Below are positions 26,501 through 35,497 of a DNA stretch of 64,000 bases, in pieces. The DNA is from Gracilimonas amylolytica (GTDB taxonomy: Bacteria; Bacteroidota; Rhodothermia; Balneolales; Balneolaceae): positions 104,995 to 168,994 of the forward strand of contig NZ_PQBS01000027.1 in the NCBI RefSeq assembly GCF_002911695.1, in the 5' to 3' direction. The notes beneath the pieces are model-generated. The model searched no databases. It was not told the DNA's origin and saw only the letters and a list, made by a program, of their open reading frames with translations. The translations under genes and the position numbers were made by a program. Positions within the stretch are counted from its first letter, which is position 1, and each line of letters begins with the position of its first letter.

Positions 26501-29500
26501 CGGCAGCATCAGGACTATAAGCTGAAAACGGGAAATTTGGATCAGACGGCGTTACCGGTTGTCGGTATTCGTAGTAGTTGGCATTCAGGTCGGTTCCCAT
26601 TCTGATCACCAGTTCTGCATGGTTGCGCTCTTCAGGTCCATCCCCATAACCCTCTCCGTGCACGAACATGCGCATATTTGAGTAATTTAGAAGGTTCAGT
26701 CCACCGGGATATACTTTTTTTACCATCTGAAGCTCTCCGGCACCAAGTCCTTCAACCCCAAGAATGATAGACTGTTCATTTTGAAGGGTTTGAACCTGAA
26801 CTCCCCTATCCAGGGCTCTGATCGCTCCATCCGGTTGTCTGTATGGGATCGGTGTTCTGTTAGCATTCTCTTCGATATTGATGGTTGCTACACTGAATTC
26901 ACCGGTTGCATTCTGGGTTTCCTCAATATTTTCAACCTTCCGCCACTGACTCCCTATAAACTCAAAACTGGCAAAACGTAATGTAAATGGCTTTTCGTAA
27001 CCCGACATCCACATTCTGATGTGGCTGATATTCTGAAAGCCATCTATCTCCCCAACCTTTCGTGTAAATTCTGAAAGCGGGATCCGAACCAAATGCCACC
27101 GATCCTGTTGCCTGTCGCCCGGTACCTTATCCACAATGTATGTACCCGGACTTCCGATCTGTAAACTGCTGAAATCAGCCGGGTTAAGATCTACTTCGTA
27201 CTGATAGTAGTTATTATTGGTCTCTATATTCGCGCGGCTTACCAGTCCTTCTGAGTCCGGCCTTGGAGTGATCGCTCTTGTATCTCCTCCCGCCGTTGGT
27301 GTATTGCCCTCATGATAGCCGAGTAAACGGTGAAATCTTTTGTGAAGCGGTAAATTCTGTACCTTCGATTCTCCATAAAACACATAATCATCATTGGATG
27401 GATCCGCCAAAATGGATTGAAATTCCTCACTGCTTCCTCCGTAGGCTACCCGCATGGAATCAATAAAAGGTGCGAAGAGAGCCGTTTCTACTTTTTGGGC
27501 ATCAAAGCCGTTTGCACTTGGTACTCCATCAAACCCAACATCCTCAAGCTGTCGATTTTCGTTAGAGAATTGCCCCTGGGGAGCTGTTGGATTTGCCGGC
27601 ACATACGATCGCGCATTCTCGCCAAAACTATCCAGTTCCAGGTTAGCCAGATTATTAGCCAGTCCATCCTCAGAATTAAGATCAAAGTTTGGTACCACAT
27701 CCTCAGAGATCGTCCCCACATCAATATAGATCTTGCCATCATAGCTCTGAAGATCCCCGGCGGTAGGTGGCTGCCCATTTGGTAAGATAGGTTGAACCCA
27801 GAATTCGATAAATTCCACATTGTTCTGAGTAAGGTCTTCCTGCCCCGAAGGAACGGCAGCTGTCATACCTCCCCACTGATTTTCCGGGTTGTTCTCCAGA
27901 TCATCCCTGAGATTCATGTTGTAGTTGTAGGGGCCACGAACCGTCGGGTCATAATAGATATCTAAAGTGTTGATCACTTCATCCTGGGCCAGATTGGTCT
28001 CCCGCCCCGGAAAGACATTTTCCGTAAGCACCACTTCAGATTCAGGAGTCACCTCAACCCCACCCAAAATACCGCTTATATTACGTGGTATTGTGTACCA
28101 GGCAAACTGCGAACGCAGATCAGAGCGGTCAATTTTTGATTCGAGAGTATTTAGCGGTGTGATCTGTGGATCCGTGAAATAAGCCTGATCAGGAGTGTAT
28201 CCCGGGATAGCTGCCGGTGCAGCCGCAAGATTCCATCGCGTAGGGCTCATAAACGAAATGGTCAGCTCTGAATCTTCAAAATCATCGATGAAAACAAGCC
28301 CATTCTCTTCATCGCTGTAAAGATCTCCTTTGTCGATCGCATCCCTCACGGCATTGGTTTGTGAAACGCCGGGTCGCAATTGAGCCACCTCGCCACTTAC
28401 CTCAATATTGGAAGGTTCTTTAGTCTGAAGTAAGGGTACCTTATCGATCGCTCGGGTTAGCCATGGCGTCTCAAACGAAGCCTCGGCATCCATTCCAAGT
28501 ATGGTGTTGTTTATCGTTTCGTTTCCAATACGGATCTTATCGGATAATGGCTGTTCCTTCAGTTTGAAATAGGTACTTCCGATACGGATATCGTCTGTAA
28601 ACTCGTACTCAGCCCGTAAACCGGTAAAATTCTTCTGCCCGATCACATTAAGCTGATTATTCTCATACTCGATCCTGATATCCTGCCCGGATGCCAAATA
28701 TCGGTCATTCAGAATGGTGATATTCCCAAACGAATAATCCACTTCATAATCCACTCCCTCTATGAGTTCGGTTCCATTCGCAAATACTTTAACCGACCCT
28801 TCCACCAAACTGATACCCAGTGAAAAATTCCCGGAAACTCCCCCGCTTGATACTCCATCGATCCGATAAAAATTATTCTTATTGGATTGATCAGCCGTGT
28901 TCTGCCTCTCAGTATAAAGCTCACTGTATGTCACTGATTCGATAAGCGAATCAGAAGCCCCTGTTTGTTCCAGTAACGTTCGAATACGTGCTCCAAATGG
29001 CTCGAGATAGGGAAACATGATGGTTCCGTTTCTCGCATTCAGTACAATGCCTGAGAAATCAATGATGTTATCGGGGTTGACGGCTCCCTGCGTATCCGTT
29101 CTGTCCAGACCAAGATCCTGAAGCAAGGTCTGGTTTCTGCCCGGAAGGTTGGTTTCATCCACATTTCCGGTCGTGTAATTGATCTCCACTTCCAACCCAT
29201 CTTGAGTTACGTTTGAAACCCCAAGGGAATAGAAATTTCGCATGGTTAATGGCCAGGAACTAAGGTCAGGCGTCGGGTTATTGGGCCGGATCAGTTTCAG
29301 ATAGGTCAAACCGGTGGATTGAGGGTTAACATCTCCTACCACCACATTACCGGTACCTTCCCCGGGCACTCGCTCTCTTACGAATGATACAGCCAGATAG
29401 GAACCCGCATTCAGGTTTCGGTTCAGGCTGATATAACCCAGCGTTTTATTGACCGTGTAATCACTTCCCTCCTGCAAAGGCCGAAAATATCCGTTATAAA

Positions 29501-30758
29501 AGTCGTTTCCACTCACATTAAAAGATTCAGCTGAGGCACTGTTGTTACCCCGGTTCGCCTCAAGAAGGGCATCATCTATGCTGTCCAGTTCCGGATCGGG
29601 GAGCCCGTATGTGCCATTACCGTTATCAACAACTCCAAGGTCAACAAAGGCCGCTGCCCTCACCGCTTCTGGATCCGTAGTATTAACCTGGGGTTCAGAG
29701 ATCCAAACCTTCATATCAGAGATCTGATAGGCTTGACCCAGCTGCTGAGGATCAGCTACATTATTTTCAAACTGCTGCCGGTTGTAGAAATCAATAAAAA
29801 AGTGACGATTGTTTTGGTATTGAGCCGGACGCAGTGAAAACTGCGTCTCCTGAGCACCGCCCGTAATGGTCTGGGTCTGACTTTCACCCTTTTGTTGAGA
29901 TAACACGGATGTCATCTTCAGGGAACCGATCTCTGCCACCGACTTTATCCCAAACAGAGAGGCACCACCGCGGATCAGGGAATTACCTGTTTCCATCGAG
30001 ACGTTTCCCAGCTCAATGGATTTTATGATCTCATCCTCATAGCCTTCGTAAATAATATTCAGCCGGTTCTGGAAGTCGAAAGCTCGCTCGGTATCCCAGT
30101 CAGTGGCTATCGTGAGTTTATCCCCAATAGTACCCTGAATGTTAAGCTGTAAGTTTTGATTGAATGTAGGATCAATTCTTCGCTGCAGGTCAGGCTCAAT
30201 AGTGGGATCATCAATATTCTGGATCGAAACCCCCACATTCATATTGGCCGTACCGTTTACCGTTAGGTTTACCTCCGGTTTACCAAAAATAGAACTGAAT
30301 ACGGATGCCTCTCCACCCGGTATCTGAAGGCTGAAATCAAGCAGGCCACGTTCATCGCCGGTCATCCGCTTCCCTTCTTCGATCAACGTATATCGAATTT
30401 CCCGTTTTTGCTGTTCTCTTCTGAGGTTGACATACTCTTCAAAAGAAAGGATCACCGGAGGAGATACCATTTGTGAACCGAACCTGTGGTTGATCCGATA
30501 GGTAGCCATTGAATCCCATTCAACATCAAAGCGCTCATTTTGACTCTGTATGTAATATAATTTCGGTCGGGTGACCGCCGTTGGAAACCTGCCGGAAGGT
30601 TTGAAGATCAGTGAGTCGGATAAAGCGGTTGAATCAGCGGCAGTCGTATCCACTGCGATGGCACCACGATCCTGGGCATAGGACGTACCAATGGCTAAAA
30701 CCCCATTCAACACACAAACGAATGGTAAATAGTAAACTAACTTTAAAAAAGAATACAC
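23508..30758 (-). CDS. sprA: SprA-type giant outer-membrane translocon protein (type IX secretion)
   Basis: About 2416 residues from the chosen start, the length of SprA/Sov. SprA forms the very large beta-barrel through which type IX secretion cargo crosses the outer membrane. The protein is rich in alternating aromatic/polar beta-strands, with repeated SprA N-terminal modules and a barrel-like C-terminal half ending in an aromatic-rich strand (DIRFNFRIAIQSR). Start: the GTG at 30758 gives a clean signal peptide (MYSFLKLVYYLPFVCVLNG, cleavage after SYA); the frame is open upstream to 30929, but that extension has no export signal. No other type IX genes lie in the window. Divergent from lptF. 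Confidence 0.88.
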   Translation of the reverse strand: MYSFLKLVYYLPFVCVLNGVLAIGTSYAQDRGAIAVDTTAADSTALSDSLIFKPSGRFPTAVTRPKLYYIQSQNERFDVEWDSMATYRINHRFGSQMVSPPVILSFEEYVNLRREQQKREIRYTLIEEGKRMTGDERGLLDFSLQIPGGEASVFSSIFGKPEVNLTVNGTANMNVGVSIQNIDDPTIEPDLQRRIDPTFNQNLQLNIQGTIGDKLTIATDWDTERAFDFQNRLNIIYEGYEDEIIKSIELGNVSMETGNSLIRGGASLFGIKSVAEIGSLKMTSVLSQQKGESQTQTITGGAQETQFSLRPAQYQNNRHFFIDFYNRQQFENNVADPQQLGQAYQISDMKVWISEPQVNTTDPEAVRAAAFVDLGVVDNGNGTYGLPDPELDSIDDALLEANRGNNSASAESFNVSGNDFYNGYFRPLQEGSDYTVNKTLGYISLNRNLNAGSYLAVSFVRERVPGEGTGNVVVGDVNPQSTGLTYLKLIRPNNPTPDLSSWPLTMRNFYSLGVSNVTQDGLEVEINYTTGNVDETNLPGRNQTLLQDLGLDRTDTQGAVNPDNIIDFSGIVLNARNGTIMFPYLEPFGARIRTLLEQTGASDSLIESVTYSELYTERQNTADQSNKNNFYRIDGVSSGGVSGNFSLGISLVEGSVKVFANGTELIEGVDYEVDYSFGNITILNDRYLASGQDIRIEYENNQLNVIGQKNFTGLRAEYEFTDDIRIGSTYFKLKEQPLSDKIRIGNETINNTILGMDAEASFETPWLTRAIDKVPLLQTKEPSNIEVSGEVAQLRPGVSQTNAVRDAIDKGDLYSDEENGLVFIDDFEDSELTISFMSPTRWNLAAAPAAIPGYTPDQAYFTDPQITPLNTLESKIDRSDLRSQFAWYTIPRNISGILGGVEVTPESEVVLTENVFPGRETNLAQDEVINTLDIYYDPTVRGPYNYNMNLRDDLENNPENQWGGMTAAVPSGQEDLTQNNVEFIEFWVQPILPNGQPPTAGDLQSYDGKIYIDVGTISEDVVPNFDLNSEDGLANNLANLELDSFGENARSYVPANPTAPQGQFSNENRQLEDVGFDGVPSANGFDAQKVETALFAPFIDSMRVAYGGSSEEFQSILADPSNDDYVFYGESKVQNLPLHKRFHRLLGYHEGNTPTAGGDTRAITPRPDSEGLVSRANIETNNNYYQYEVDLNPADFSSLQIGSPGTYIVDKVPGDRQQDRWHLVRIPLSEFTRKVGEIDGFQNISHIRMWMSGYEKPFTLRFASFEFIGSQWRKVENIEETQNATGEFSVATINIEENANRTPIPYRQPDGAIRALDRGVQVQTLQNEQSIILGVEGLGAGELQMVKKVYPGGLNLLNYSNMRMFVHGEGYGDGPEERNHAELVIRMGTDLNANYYEYRQPVTPSDPNFPFSAYSPDAAGSLEGDAEEVWKYEENSMNVLLSAFNELKQLRDQQGSGDLNQKFELPLSVEGDEAVPGAVIAIKGNPSLGRISELAMGIRNPFDPTDVNSEGVPNLNAEFWLNELRVSGFDNEKGWKANAKASFKLADFATVNTNFTRTTNGFGGLESRLGQRSISDDVGYDLSSTVNLHKLVPDRYGWNFPVTVSTRRNVSTPKFLPNQGDIRLEDFKNATNNNSQLSESEKEEIIDQRIDEIETVRNNFSVNVANISKQNSKSKLAQYTIDRTKLSYVYNEGNSKNPETLFQNDWNYTSSVQYNLSFNNVGLLRPFGFTEEVPLLNILSGIRLGYMPSSVNASANLNRSYSERRRRNLADVNGTQGLQPLQQSHTFNQRSSFGFNYNLTPSIPISFRSSTGYDLSRAGREDVNVTGNEVDSLSYRVVPTFEVLNKIITDSLSARRSNYEESYTMSWRPRFDNISALNWMNYTASYSGGYNWTNSPRGSQLGAGVANSFRIDHTLKFEVEDLFDKMPFYSKMIDKNREETEARRSDSQDSDPDLAKDVAYIGRKFILALFSMRSIDITYNDNKTSSQAGYRGDSQLYYTFRSPDSDHFSPPFGYRIGLQDEIPISQLIRQSPQGRTITLPKNNTYSDNLTLGTSLNILTNLKLDLSWDTKWDERTTDNLALNASGDINSTISASGNISSSVWAFGNGYRDLFERQLQTAFDDLDGTNMISDESGNGDGRIVLNRNTLEEDFRRAYLGGGVNSIGEKGYTPIPRPNWRLTWTGVENVIPFIGDNMRRATITHSYSGSYRLGWNLNSITGLQSEQGLGAFSLIDRRDLYEPNSINIEQRFSPFLQLNVTWESNLRTQISFDRSKTSSLALSSKTVTDRLSEGLTASINYTFRRVTLPFLPRIKNNIDVTINGGFADDTEQKYYLNQDISQALSDPDPVQNVSLYDFTDPFITGQRRINGSIVLGYRFSQTVTSNFEYTYTKVTPKSSAFPPRTNHDIRFNFRIAIQSR

Positions 30759-30872
30759 CGGATATGTAGTGGCTCGGTTATTACTTATTTTCTGTAGCTT
30801 TAGGCGATAGGCTGAAGTGGTTTTCTTTTTTAATTTGCAGATGAATGTAAATGGTTGCAAACGATAATACCA

Positions 30873-30880
30873 TATATTTG
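30873..30880 (+). promoter_or_regulatory. -7 promoter box of lptF-lptG
   Basis: TATATTTG matches TAnnTTTG fully and stands in the divergent gap between sprA and lptF. A TTG lies 16 bases upstream as a weak -33 partner. The start point would be near 30887. Confidence 0.45.
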
Positions 30881-30974
30881 AATATGTTGAAAATGGAATC
30901 ATAAATGATTTTTGGCATTCTACTGTCAATCAAACGATATTTCTCCCTTAACAAAAACTATAGATTACAGCACT

Positions 30975-32399
30975 GTGGCGTCCAAAATAAATAAACTTCA
31001 GGTCGACCTGCTCAAAAGGCACGTTAACCCCTTTCTGTTTTGTTTTTTTACGCTGATGTTCCTGTTGCTGATGCAGTTTCTGATCCTGCATATCGATAAC
31101 CTCATTGGTAAGGATATTCCCCTCTCGGTTATCGCAGAACTCATTGTTACCAACCTGGCTTATATGGTTGTGCTGGCCGCTCCCATGGCCGTATTGGTCG
31201 CCACACTGATGGCCTATGGTAAATTCTCCGAACTCAATGAACTGACCGCCTTACGCGCATCCGGTATCAATCCGCTTAAGATCATTCGTCCTGTACTCGT
31301 AACCTCCGTCCTTTTGTTTGTTGGTTTAGCGTGGTTCTCAAACAACGTTCTGCCGGAAGCCAACCAAAAAGCCCGATCTCTGTTCATCGATATCAGGGTT
31401 AAAAAACCGGGCTTTGACCTTAAACCCAACATCTTCTACGATGGCATTGAGGGATACACGTTTTTAGTGGAAGAGATCGATGGAACCACAGACAGCTTGT
31501 ACAACATTACTCTTTTTCAGGATCCGGAAAATAACCGGGATCGTATGATCATCACTGCTGAAAAGGGTTTATTGGTGAGTAAAGGGGATCAGGCTCTTGA
31601 TTTACACCTTATTAATGGGAACAGCCTGAAACACACGCAGGCCCGGAGAAACAATAAAGGATCCATCGAGCGGAATACTTTTGACAAGCATATTATGACC
31701 CTGGACCTCTCTGATCTCTCTTTCATGCGGTCGGATCCGGACGAACGAAATAAAAGTGACCGTACCATGAGCTCCCGAACCATGCTGGCCGTGGTCGACT
31801 CACTCAACAAAGAGATCGATCAACAGCTTGGTATGCTGGTCAATGATAAACCCGTTTATCCAACAGAAGTTTATCAGGGTGAAGAATCCTTTTTTTCCTC
31901 AAAGCTTGTACTGCCTTCTCACCTCGACTCCATTCCCGGGTCAAATTCCGACTACGTGATGGTCAATCATTTTGATAAGGCCGATATTCAACGACGCTTG
32001 GTAGAGGAATCGACTCGCAAGATCAGAGAGTATCGAGGACGCATTGAATCCATCAAAGCCAATGTGGAATGGAGGGAAAAACGTATTGCCCGCTATCTCG
32101 TTGAGGTCCATAAAAAACTATCTATTCCATTTGCCTGCGTGGTTTTCATCTTATTCGGTGCACCGGTGGGAATTATGACCAAACGGGGTAACTTTGGTTA
32201 TGCTGCTCTCATCAGTACCGTGGTTCTGACCTTCTACTGGGTATCCCTCATACAGGGAGAAAAACTGGCCGACCGCCTGATGGTGACACCCTTTGTTGGT
32301 ATGTGGACCTTCAACATCCTATTATCCATTGCAGGTATTTACCTGATCATTCATCTTTCAACCGGCTTCAGCTTTAAAGACCTATTCCGAAAACAGTGA
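30975..32399 (+). CDS. lptF: LptF-type lipopolysaccharide export permease (YjgP/YjgQ family)
   Basis: Inner-membrane subunit of the Lpt machine, 474 residues from the chosen start. Three membrane segments lie in the first 130 residues and three in the last 110, with a long periplasmic beta-jellyroll domain between them that is larger than in E. coli and has an acidic, charged insert near the middle. Motifs such as PMAVLVATLMAYGKFSELNELTALRASGINPLKI are the family signature. Start: GTG at 30975; the frame is open back to a TTG at 30912, which would add a polar 21-residue tail. It overlaps lptG by 4 bases. Confidence 0.88.
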   Translation: MASKINKLQVDLLKRHVNPFLFCFFTLMFLLLMQFLILHIDNLIGKDIPLSVIAELIVTNLAYMVVLAAPMAVLVATLMAYGKFSELNELTALRASGINPLKIIRPVLVTSVLLFVGLAWFSNNVLPEANQKARSLFIDIRVKKPGFDLKPNIFYDGIEGYTFLVEEIDGTTDSLYNITLFQDPENNRDRMIITAEKGLLVSKGDQALDLHLINGNSLKHTQARRNNKGSIERNTFDKHIMTLDLSDLSFMRSDPDERNKSDRTMSSRTMLAVVDSLNKEIDQQLGMLVNDKPVYPTEVYQGEESFFSSKLVLPSHLDSIPGSNSDYVMVNHFDKADIQRRLVEESTRKIREYRGRIESIKANVEWREKRIARYLVEVHKKLSIPFACVVFILFGAPVGIMTKRGNFGYAALISTVVLTFYWVSLIQGEKLADRLMVTPFVGMWTFNILLSIAGIYLIIHLSTGFSFKDLFRKQ

Positions 32400-33478
32400 T
32401 CAACCGATTTGACCGATACATATTTTTCCGACTGCTGACCATTACCGTATTTGTACTGGTGATGCTGATCTTCATTTTCATTATGATCGATTTTTCCGAG
32501 AATAGTGATGATTTTGCAGATCAGGGGGCCGAAATGGGTCAGATCTTCAAGAATTACTACCTGAACTACATTCCTGAGATGACACGCCTGGTGATCCCGG
32601 TGGCGGTTTTTGTGGCCTGCCTGTTCTTAACGGGACAACTCTCTGACCGGCTTGAGATCACAGCCCTGAAAGCGGCCGGGGTAAGTTTATACCGGCTTAT
32701 TGTGCCCTACCTTGTTTTTGCAATACTTTGCGCATTGGGCATCAGCTACCTGGATGCAAATGTGATACCCAGATCGAATGCAGAACGTATTGCCTTTGAA
32801 GAGCGATACCTGAAAAATAAATCGGAAAAGATCGATCAGAATGATATTTACAGGCAACCCTCACCTCATACAAAACTTCAGGTCAACTACTTTGATAAGA
32901 ACAAGAATATAGCCTACCGTGTACAGCTACTTGAGTTTGAGGGCGATCGGATCACACGTACTACCAATGCCAACCGAATGGTGTGGATCGATTCCACCCA
33001 AAGCTGGCAGATGGAGGTCGTTAAAGAGCTGGTTTTCAATGAAAATAGCTACACCGAAGAATCTCATACTACCAAAGATACCGTGATCAACGTTTTTCCG
33101 AGAGACCTGGCCCGTACAACCTCGGATATTTATCAGCTTACCTACGCAGAAGCCATAGATTACATTGCATCCATTGAGCGAAGTGGAGCCGGCGGCATTG
33201 AGATCCCTCAGGTTCAGTTGTTTGGAAGAATGGCTTACCCTTTCTCTATTATCGTTGTCATTATAGTTGGTTTTGCCTTTGCCAGTGTGCGCCGCAGGGG
33301 TGGAAAAGGAGCTTATCTTGCAGCAGGACTCACCATTAGTTTCCTTTACTTGGCTTTTATGAAGATCATTGAACCCTTTGGGTATTATGGGACACTATCT
33401 CCCGAACTTGCAGCCACCCTTCCCCATATATTCTTTTTCCTCTTGGGGATAGGATTACTGATCGAAGCCAAAAAATAA
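32396..33478 (+). CDS. lptG: LptG-type lipopolysaccharide export permease
   Basis: A 360-residue partner of LptF with the same six-segment, jellyroll-in-the-middle layout: MINRFDRYIFFRLLTITVFV at the start, the conserved RLEITALKAAGVSLYRLI loop at about residues 84-102, and three C-terminal segments. With LptF it forms the permease that pulls lipid A-type lipids out of the inner membrane, powered by LptB, which is not in the window. The ATG overlaps the lptF stop codon (ATGA), so translation is coupled. Confidence 0.9.
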   Translation: MINRFDRYIFFRLLTITVFVLVMLIFIFIMIDFSENSDDFADQGAEMGQIFKNYYLNYIPEMTRLVIPVAVFVACLFLTGQLSDRLEITALKAAGVSLYRLIVPYLVFAILCALGISYLDANVIPRSNAERIAFEERYLKNKSEKIDQNDIYRQPSPHTKLQVNYFDKNKNIAYRVQLLEFEGDRITRTTNANRMVWIDSTQSWQMEVVKELVFNENSYTEESHTTKDTVINVFPRDLARTTSDIYQLTYAEAIDYIASIERSGAGGIEIPQVQLFGRMAYPFSIIVVIIVGFAFASVRRRGGKGAYLAAGLTISFLYLAFMKIIEPFGYYGTLSPELAATLPHIFFFLLGIGLLIEAKK

Positions 33479-33507
33479 TTTCAACATTCAGTGTTAAAAA
33501 GTTGAAT

Positions 33508-33530
33508 GCCTGCCTACCGATGAGGCAGGC
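33508..33530. repeat. REP-like palindrome
   Basis: GCCTGCCT (33508-33515) and AGGCAGGC (33523-33530) form an 8-bp perfect inverted repeat with a 7-base loop, between the convergent lptG and DUF3467 genes. There is no T tract, so it looks like a dispersed palindrome and not a terminator. Confidence 0.45.
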
Positions 33531-33539
33531 TCGATATTC

Positions 33540-33857
33540 CTAAGCCTCCGGCTGTGGTCCCCGATACATATGCATATCCACCTTATCCTTCGAGCTGATG
33601 GCTCCGTGTTCCTTTTCATACCTTGCCACATTATCGTTGAGGGCATTGGCCAGTCGCTTGGCATGATCCGGTGTCAGGATCATTCGTTTGACCACTTTGG
33701 CTTTGGGCAAACCGGGCATCACGGCAATAAAATCCAGTATGAATTCTGAAGGAGAATGGGTGATCATAACCAGGTTTGAATACGTTCCGGTTGCTTCCTC
33801 CTCTTTGAGTTCGATCTCCATTTGTCCGGGATTCATCGTCTGATCTTTCTTATCCAT
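33540..33857 (-). CDS. DUF3467 domain protein
   Basis: A 105-residue protein covered by DUF3467: EIELKEEEATGTYSNLVMITHSPSEFILDFIAVMPGLPKAKVVKRMILTP, where TYSNL, PSEF and the R-MILTPDHAKRL region are the family signature. Function is unknown; it is widespread in Bacteroidota and Chlorobi and is cytoplasmic. It is 41 bases downstream of the cysteine-synthase-like gene on the same strand and may be co-transcribed. Confidence 0.82.
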   Translation of the reverse strand: MDKKDQTMNPGQMEIELKEEEATGTYSNLVMITHSPSEFILDFIAVMPGLPKAKVVKRMILTPDHAKRLANALNDNVARYEKEHGAISSKDKVDMHMYRGPQPEA

Positions 33858-33898
33858 TTGATTGGCTTTTTTTAGAAATTAATTACTTACGGCTGATC

Positions 33899-34885
33899 TT
33901 ATTCTTCAAGAAATCCTTGCTCTTTCATCCACTCATCATTATACACTTTATGAATGTAACGTGTACCACTATCCGGCATGATAATGACCATCAGGTCATC
34001 TTTACCCAGTGGGTTTTCTTTGATGTATTCCAAAGCTCCCATGGTAGCCGCTCCACACGACCACCCAACAAGTAATCCCTCTTCGCGAGCCAGTCTACGG
34101 GTCACATTTGCAGAGTCTTTGTCATTCACCTGTATCACTTCATCCACGTAGTCAAAGTCAATGGTTCCGGGAATAATATCTTCGCCTATCCCCTCAGTCA
34201 TATAGGGTTTGATCTCATTCTTATCAAATTCACCGGTTTCAAAATACTTTTTATAAACGGACCCGAAACTGTCAATACCGATCACTTTGATGTCAGGATT
34301 CTGCTCTTTCAGGTACTTTCCAACCCCGGATATGGTTCCACCGGTTCCCATTCCGGCCACATAATGCGTGATCTTACCTTCTGTCTGCTCCCATATCTCA
34401 GGCCCAGTCGATTCATAATGAGCCATCAGGTTACTCTCGTTGTCATATTGATTGGGGTAGTAGGAGTTTTCGATCTCCTCACTCAATCGTTTAGCCACAG
34501 AATAATAACTGTCAGGGTGATCCGCTTCTACATTCGTTGGACATACGATCACCTCAGCACCCAAAGCTTTCAAAAGATCCACTTTGGTCTTGCTCTGTTT
34601 ATCCGTTGTGGTAAAAATACACTTATAACCTCGGGTTACAGCTACCAAAGCCAGCCCCATACCGGTATTTCCGGAAGTTCCTTCAATAATGGTGCCTCCG
34701 GGTTTCAACAATCCCTTTTCTTCAGCATCATCGATCATTTTAATTGCGATCCGGTCTTTTATACTGTGACCCGGATTGAAATATTCCACTTTGGCAAGCA
34801 AGGTGCCTTTTGAATTTCCATTTACATGATTCAGTTTGATGAGCGGGGTATTGCCAACCGCTTCCAGAATGGAGTTCAGATACAT
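33899..34885 (-). CDS. PLP-dependent cysteine synthase / cystathionine beta-synthase family enzyme
   Basis: A 328-residue fold-type II PLP enzyme. The PLP lysine is K43 in GHSIKDR, the substrate-binding loop is TSGNTG (70-75), the phosphate loop is GTGGTISG and the C-terminal serine site is IIMPDSGTRY. The core resembles cystathionine beta-synthase more than CysK (WSCGAATMGAL), but the C-terminal CBS pair of the human enzyme is absent. It uses serine or O-acetylserine with sulfide or homocysteine; which one is not decidable. A -7 box TAGTTTTG lies 30 bases before the ATG. Confidence 0.85.
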   Translation of the reverse strand: MYLNSILEAVGNTPLIKLNHVNGNSKGTLLAKVEYFNPGHSIKDRIAIKMIDDAEEKGLLKPGGTIIEGTSGNTGMGLALVAVTRGYKCIFTTTDKQSKTKVDLLKALGAEVIVCPTNVEADHPDSYYSVAKRLSEEIENSYYPNQYDNESNLMAHYESTGPEIWEQTEGKITHYVAGMGTGGTISGVGKYLKEQNPDIKVIGIDSFGSVYKKYFETGEFDKNEIKPYMTEGIGEDIIPGTIDFDYVDEVIQVNDKDSANVTRRLAREEGLLVGWSCGAATMGALEYIKENPLGKDDLMVIIMPDSGTRYIHKVYNDEWMKEQGFLEE

Positions 34886-34915
34886 AGGTTATTTTTATTG
34901 ATTATTTTTGTGCGC

Positions 34916-34923
34916 CAAAACTA
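34916..34923 (-). promoter_or_regulatory. -7 promoter box of the cysteine-synthase-like gene
   Basis: On the minus strand this reads TAGTTTTG, a full TAnnTTTG match, identical to the box of the iron-binding protein gene. The start point would be near 34909, about 24 bases before the ATG. Confidence 0.5.
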
Positions 34924-35060
34924 AGAAATTATTGGTCCACACACTTAAGAATATTCGTTGAAGATCACTTAATCCACTTCGGATATTTAAATACAGATAA
35001 TATTTACATATATGTGTTTTAAGGCTTATTTTCGAGCCGAAACAAAACCTATCTCATCAC

Positions 35061-35336
35061 ATGTTCATACATCAACAAAAACCAAAAGATTTTGACTGCG
35101 GCTACAACCTGGACCTCATGATCGCTGCCCTGCCGCGTATTGAAGACACTGAAGAACGCGTTTCATACGCAAAGCGAGTTGTTGGATTGATCAAACAGAG
35201 CCACCCAACCTGGGTTGACAAGGATGGTAAAAGTGAAGCTGCCTGGGAACACTTCTTTAAACTGGCTGAGTACGACCCAACCGAATTTGGCATTTACAAT
35301 CCCTATACAAGCGGTCAGGATGACGACGCCGAATAA
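35061..35336 (+). CDS. Small conserved-looking protein, possibly DUF4290-like
   Basis: A 91-residue cytoplasmic protein. Its centre (LMIAALPRIEDTEERVSYAKRVVGLIKQSHP) resembles the start of DUF4290 proteins of Bacteroidota, which have a 'IEDReER..cA..ii' pattern before a conserved 'LWDHLF' region; here WEHFFKLAEYDP takes that place. The match is by eye, so the family is tentative. The C-terminal tail is acidic (DDDAE). Function is unknown. It is a single gene; the menF start lies about 160 bases downstream. Confidence 0.55.
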   Translation: MFIHQQKPKDFDCGYNLDLMIAALPRIEDTEERVSYAKRVVGLIKQSHPTWVDKDGKSEAAWEHFFKLAEYDPTEFGIYNPYTSGQDDDAE

Positions 35337-35497
35337 ATCAACAATAATAACCTAATCTGCGGCAGCCCAATACCTTAAGCTTTTCTTGTTTTAATGGGGA
35401 TCTTATTTTCCCATAGCTCCGACGGAACTAAAATTAGTTTAACATTGCTATAATATTCCGTACTTTCAATTTATATTGAAAATTAATCTTGTTGCAT

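Noticed and set aside
24156..28182. Several plus-strand frames of 60-135 codons opposite sprA
   Set aside because: They are shadow frames of the giant gene; none has family motifs or its own signals.
30759..30929. N-terminal extension of sprA up to 30929
   Set aside because: It adds 57 residues without export signal in front of a clean signal peptide and would run into the divergent promoter of lptF.
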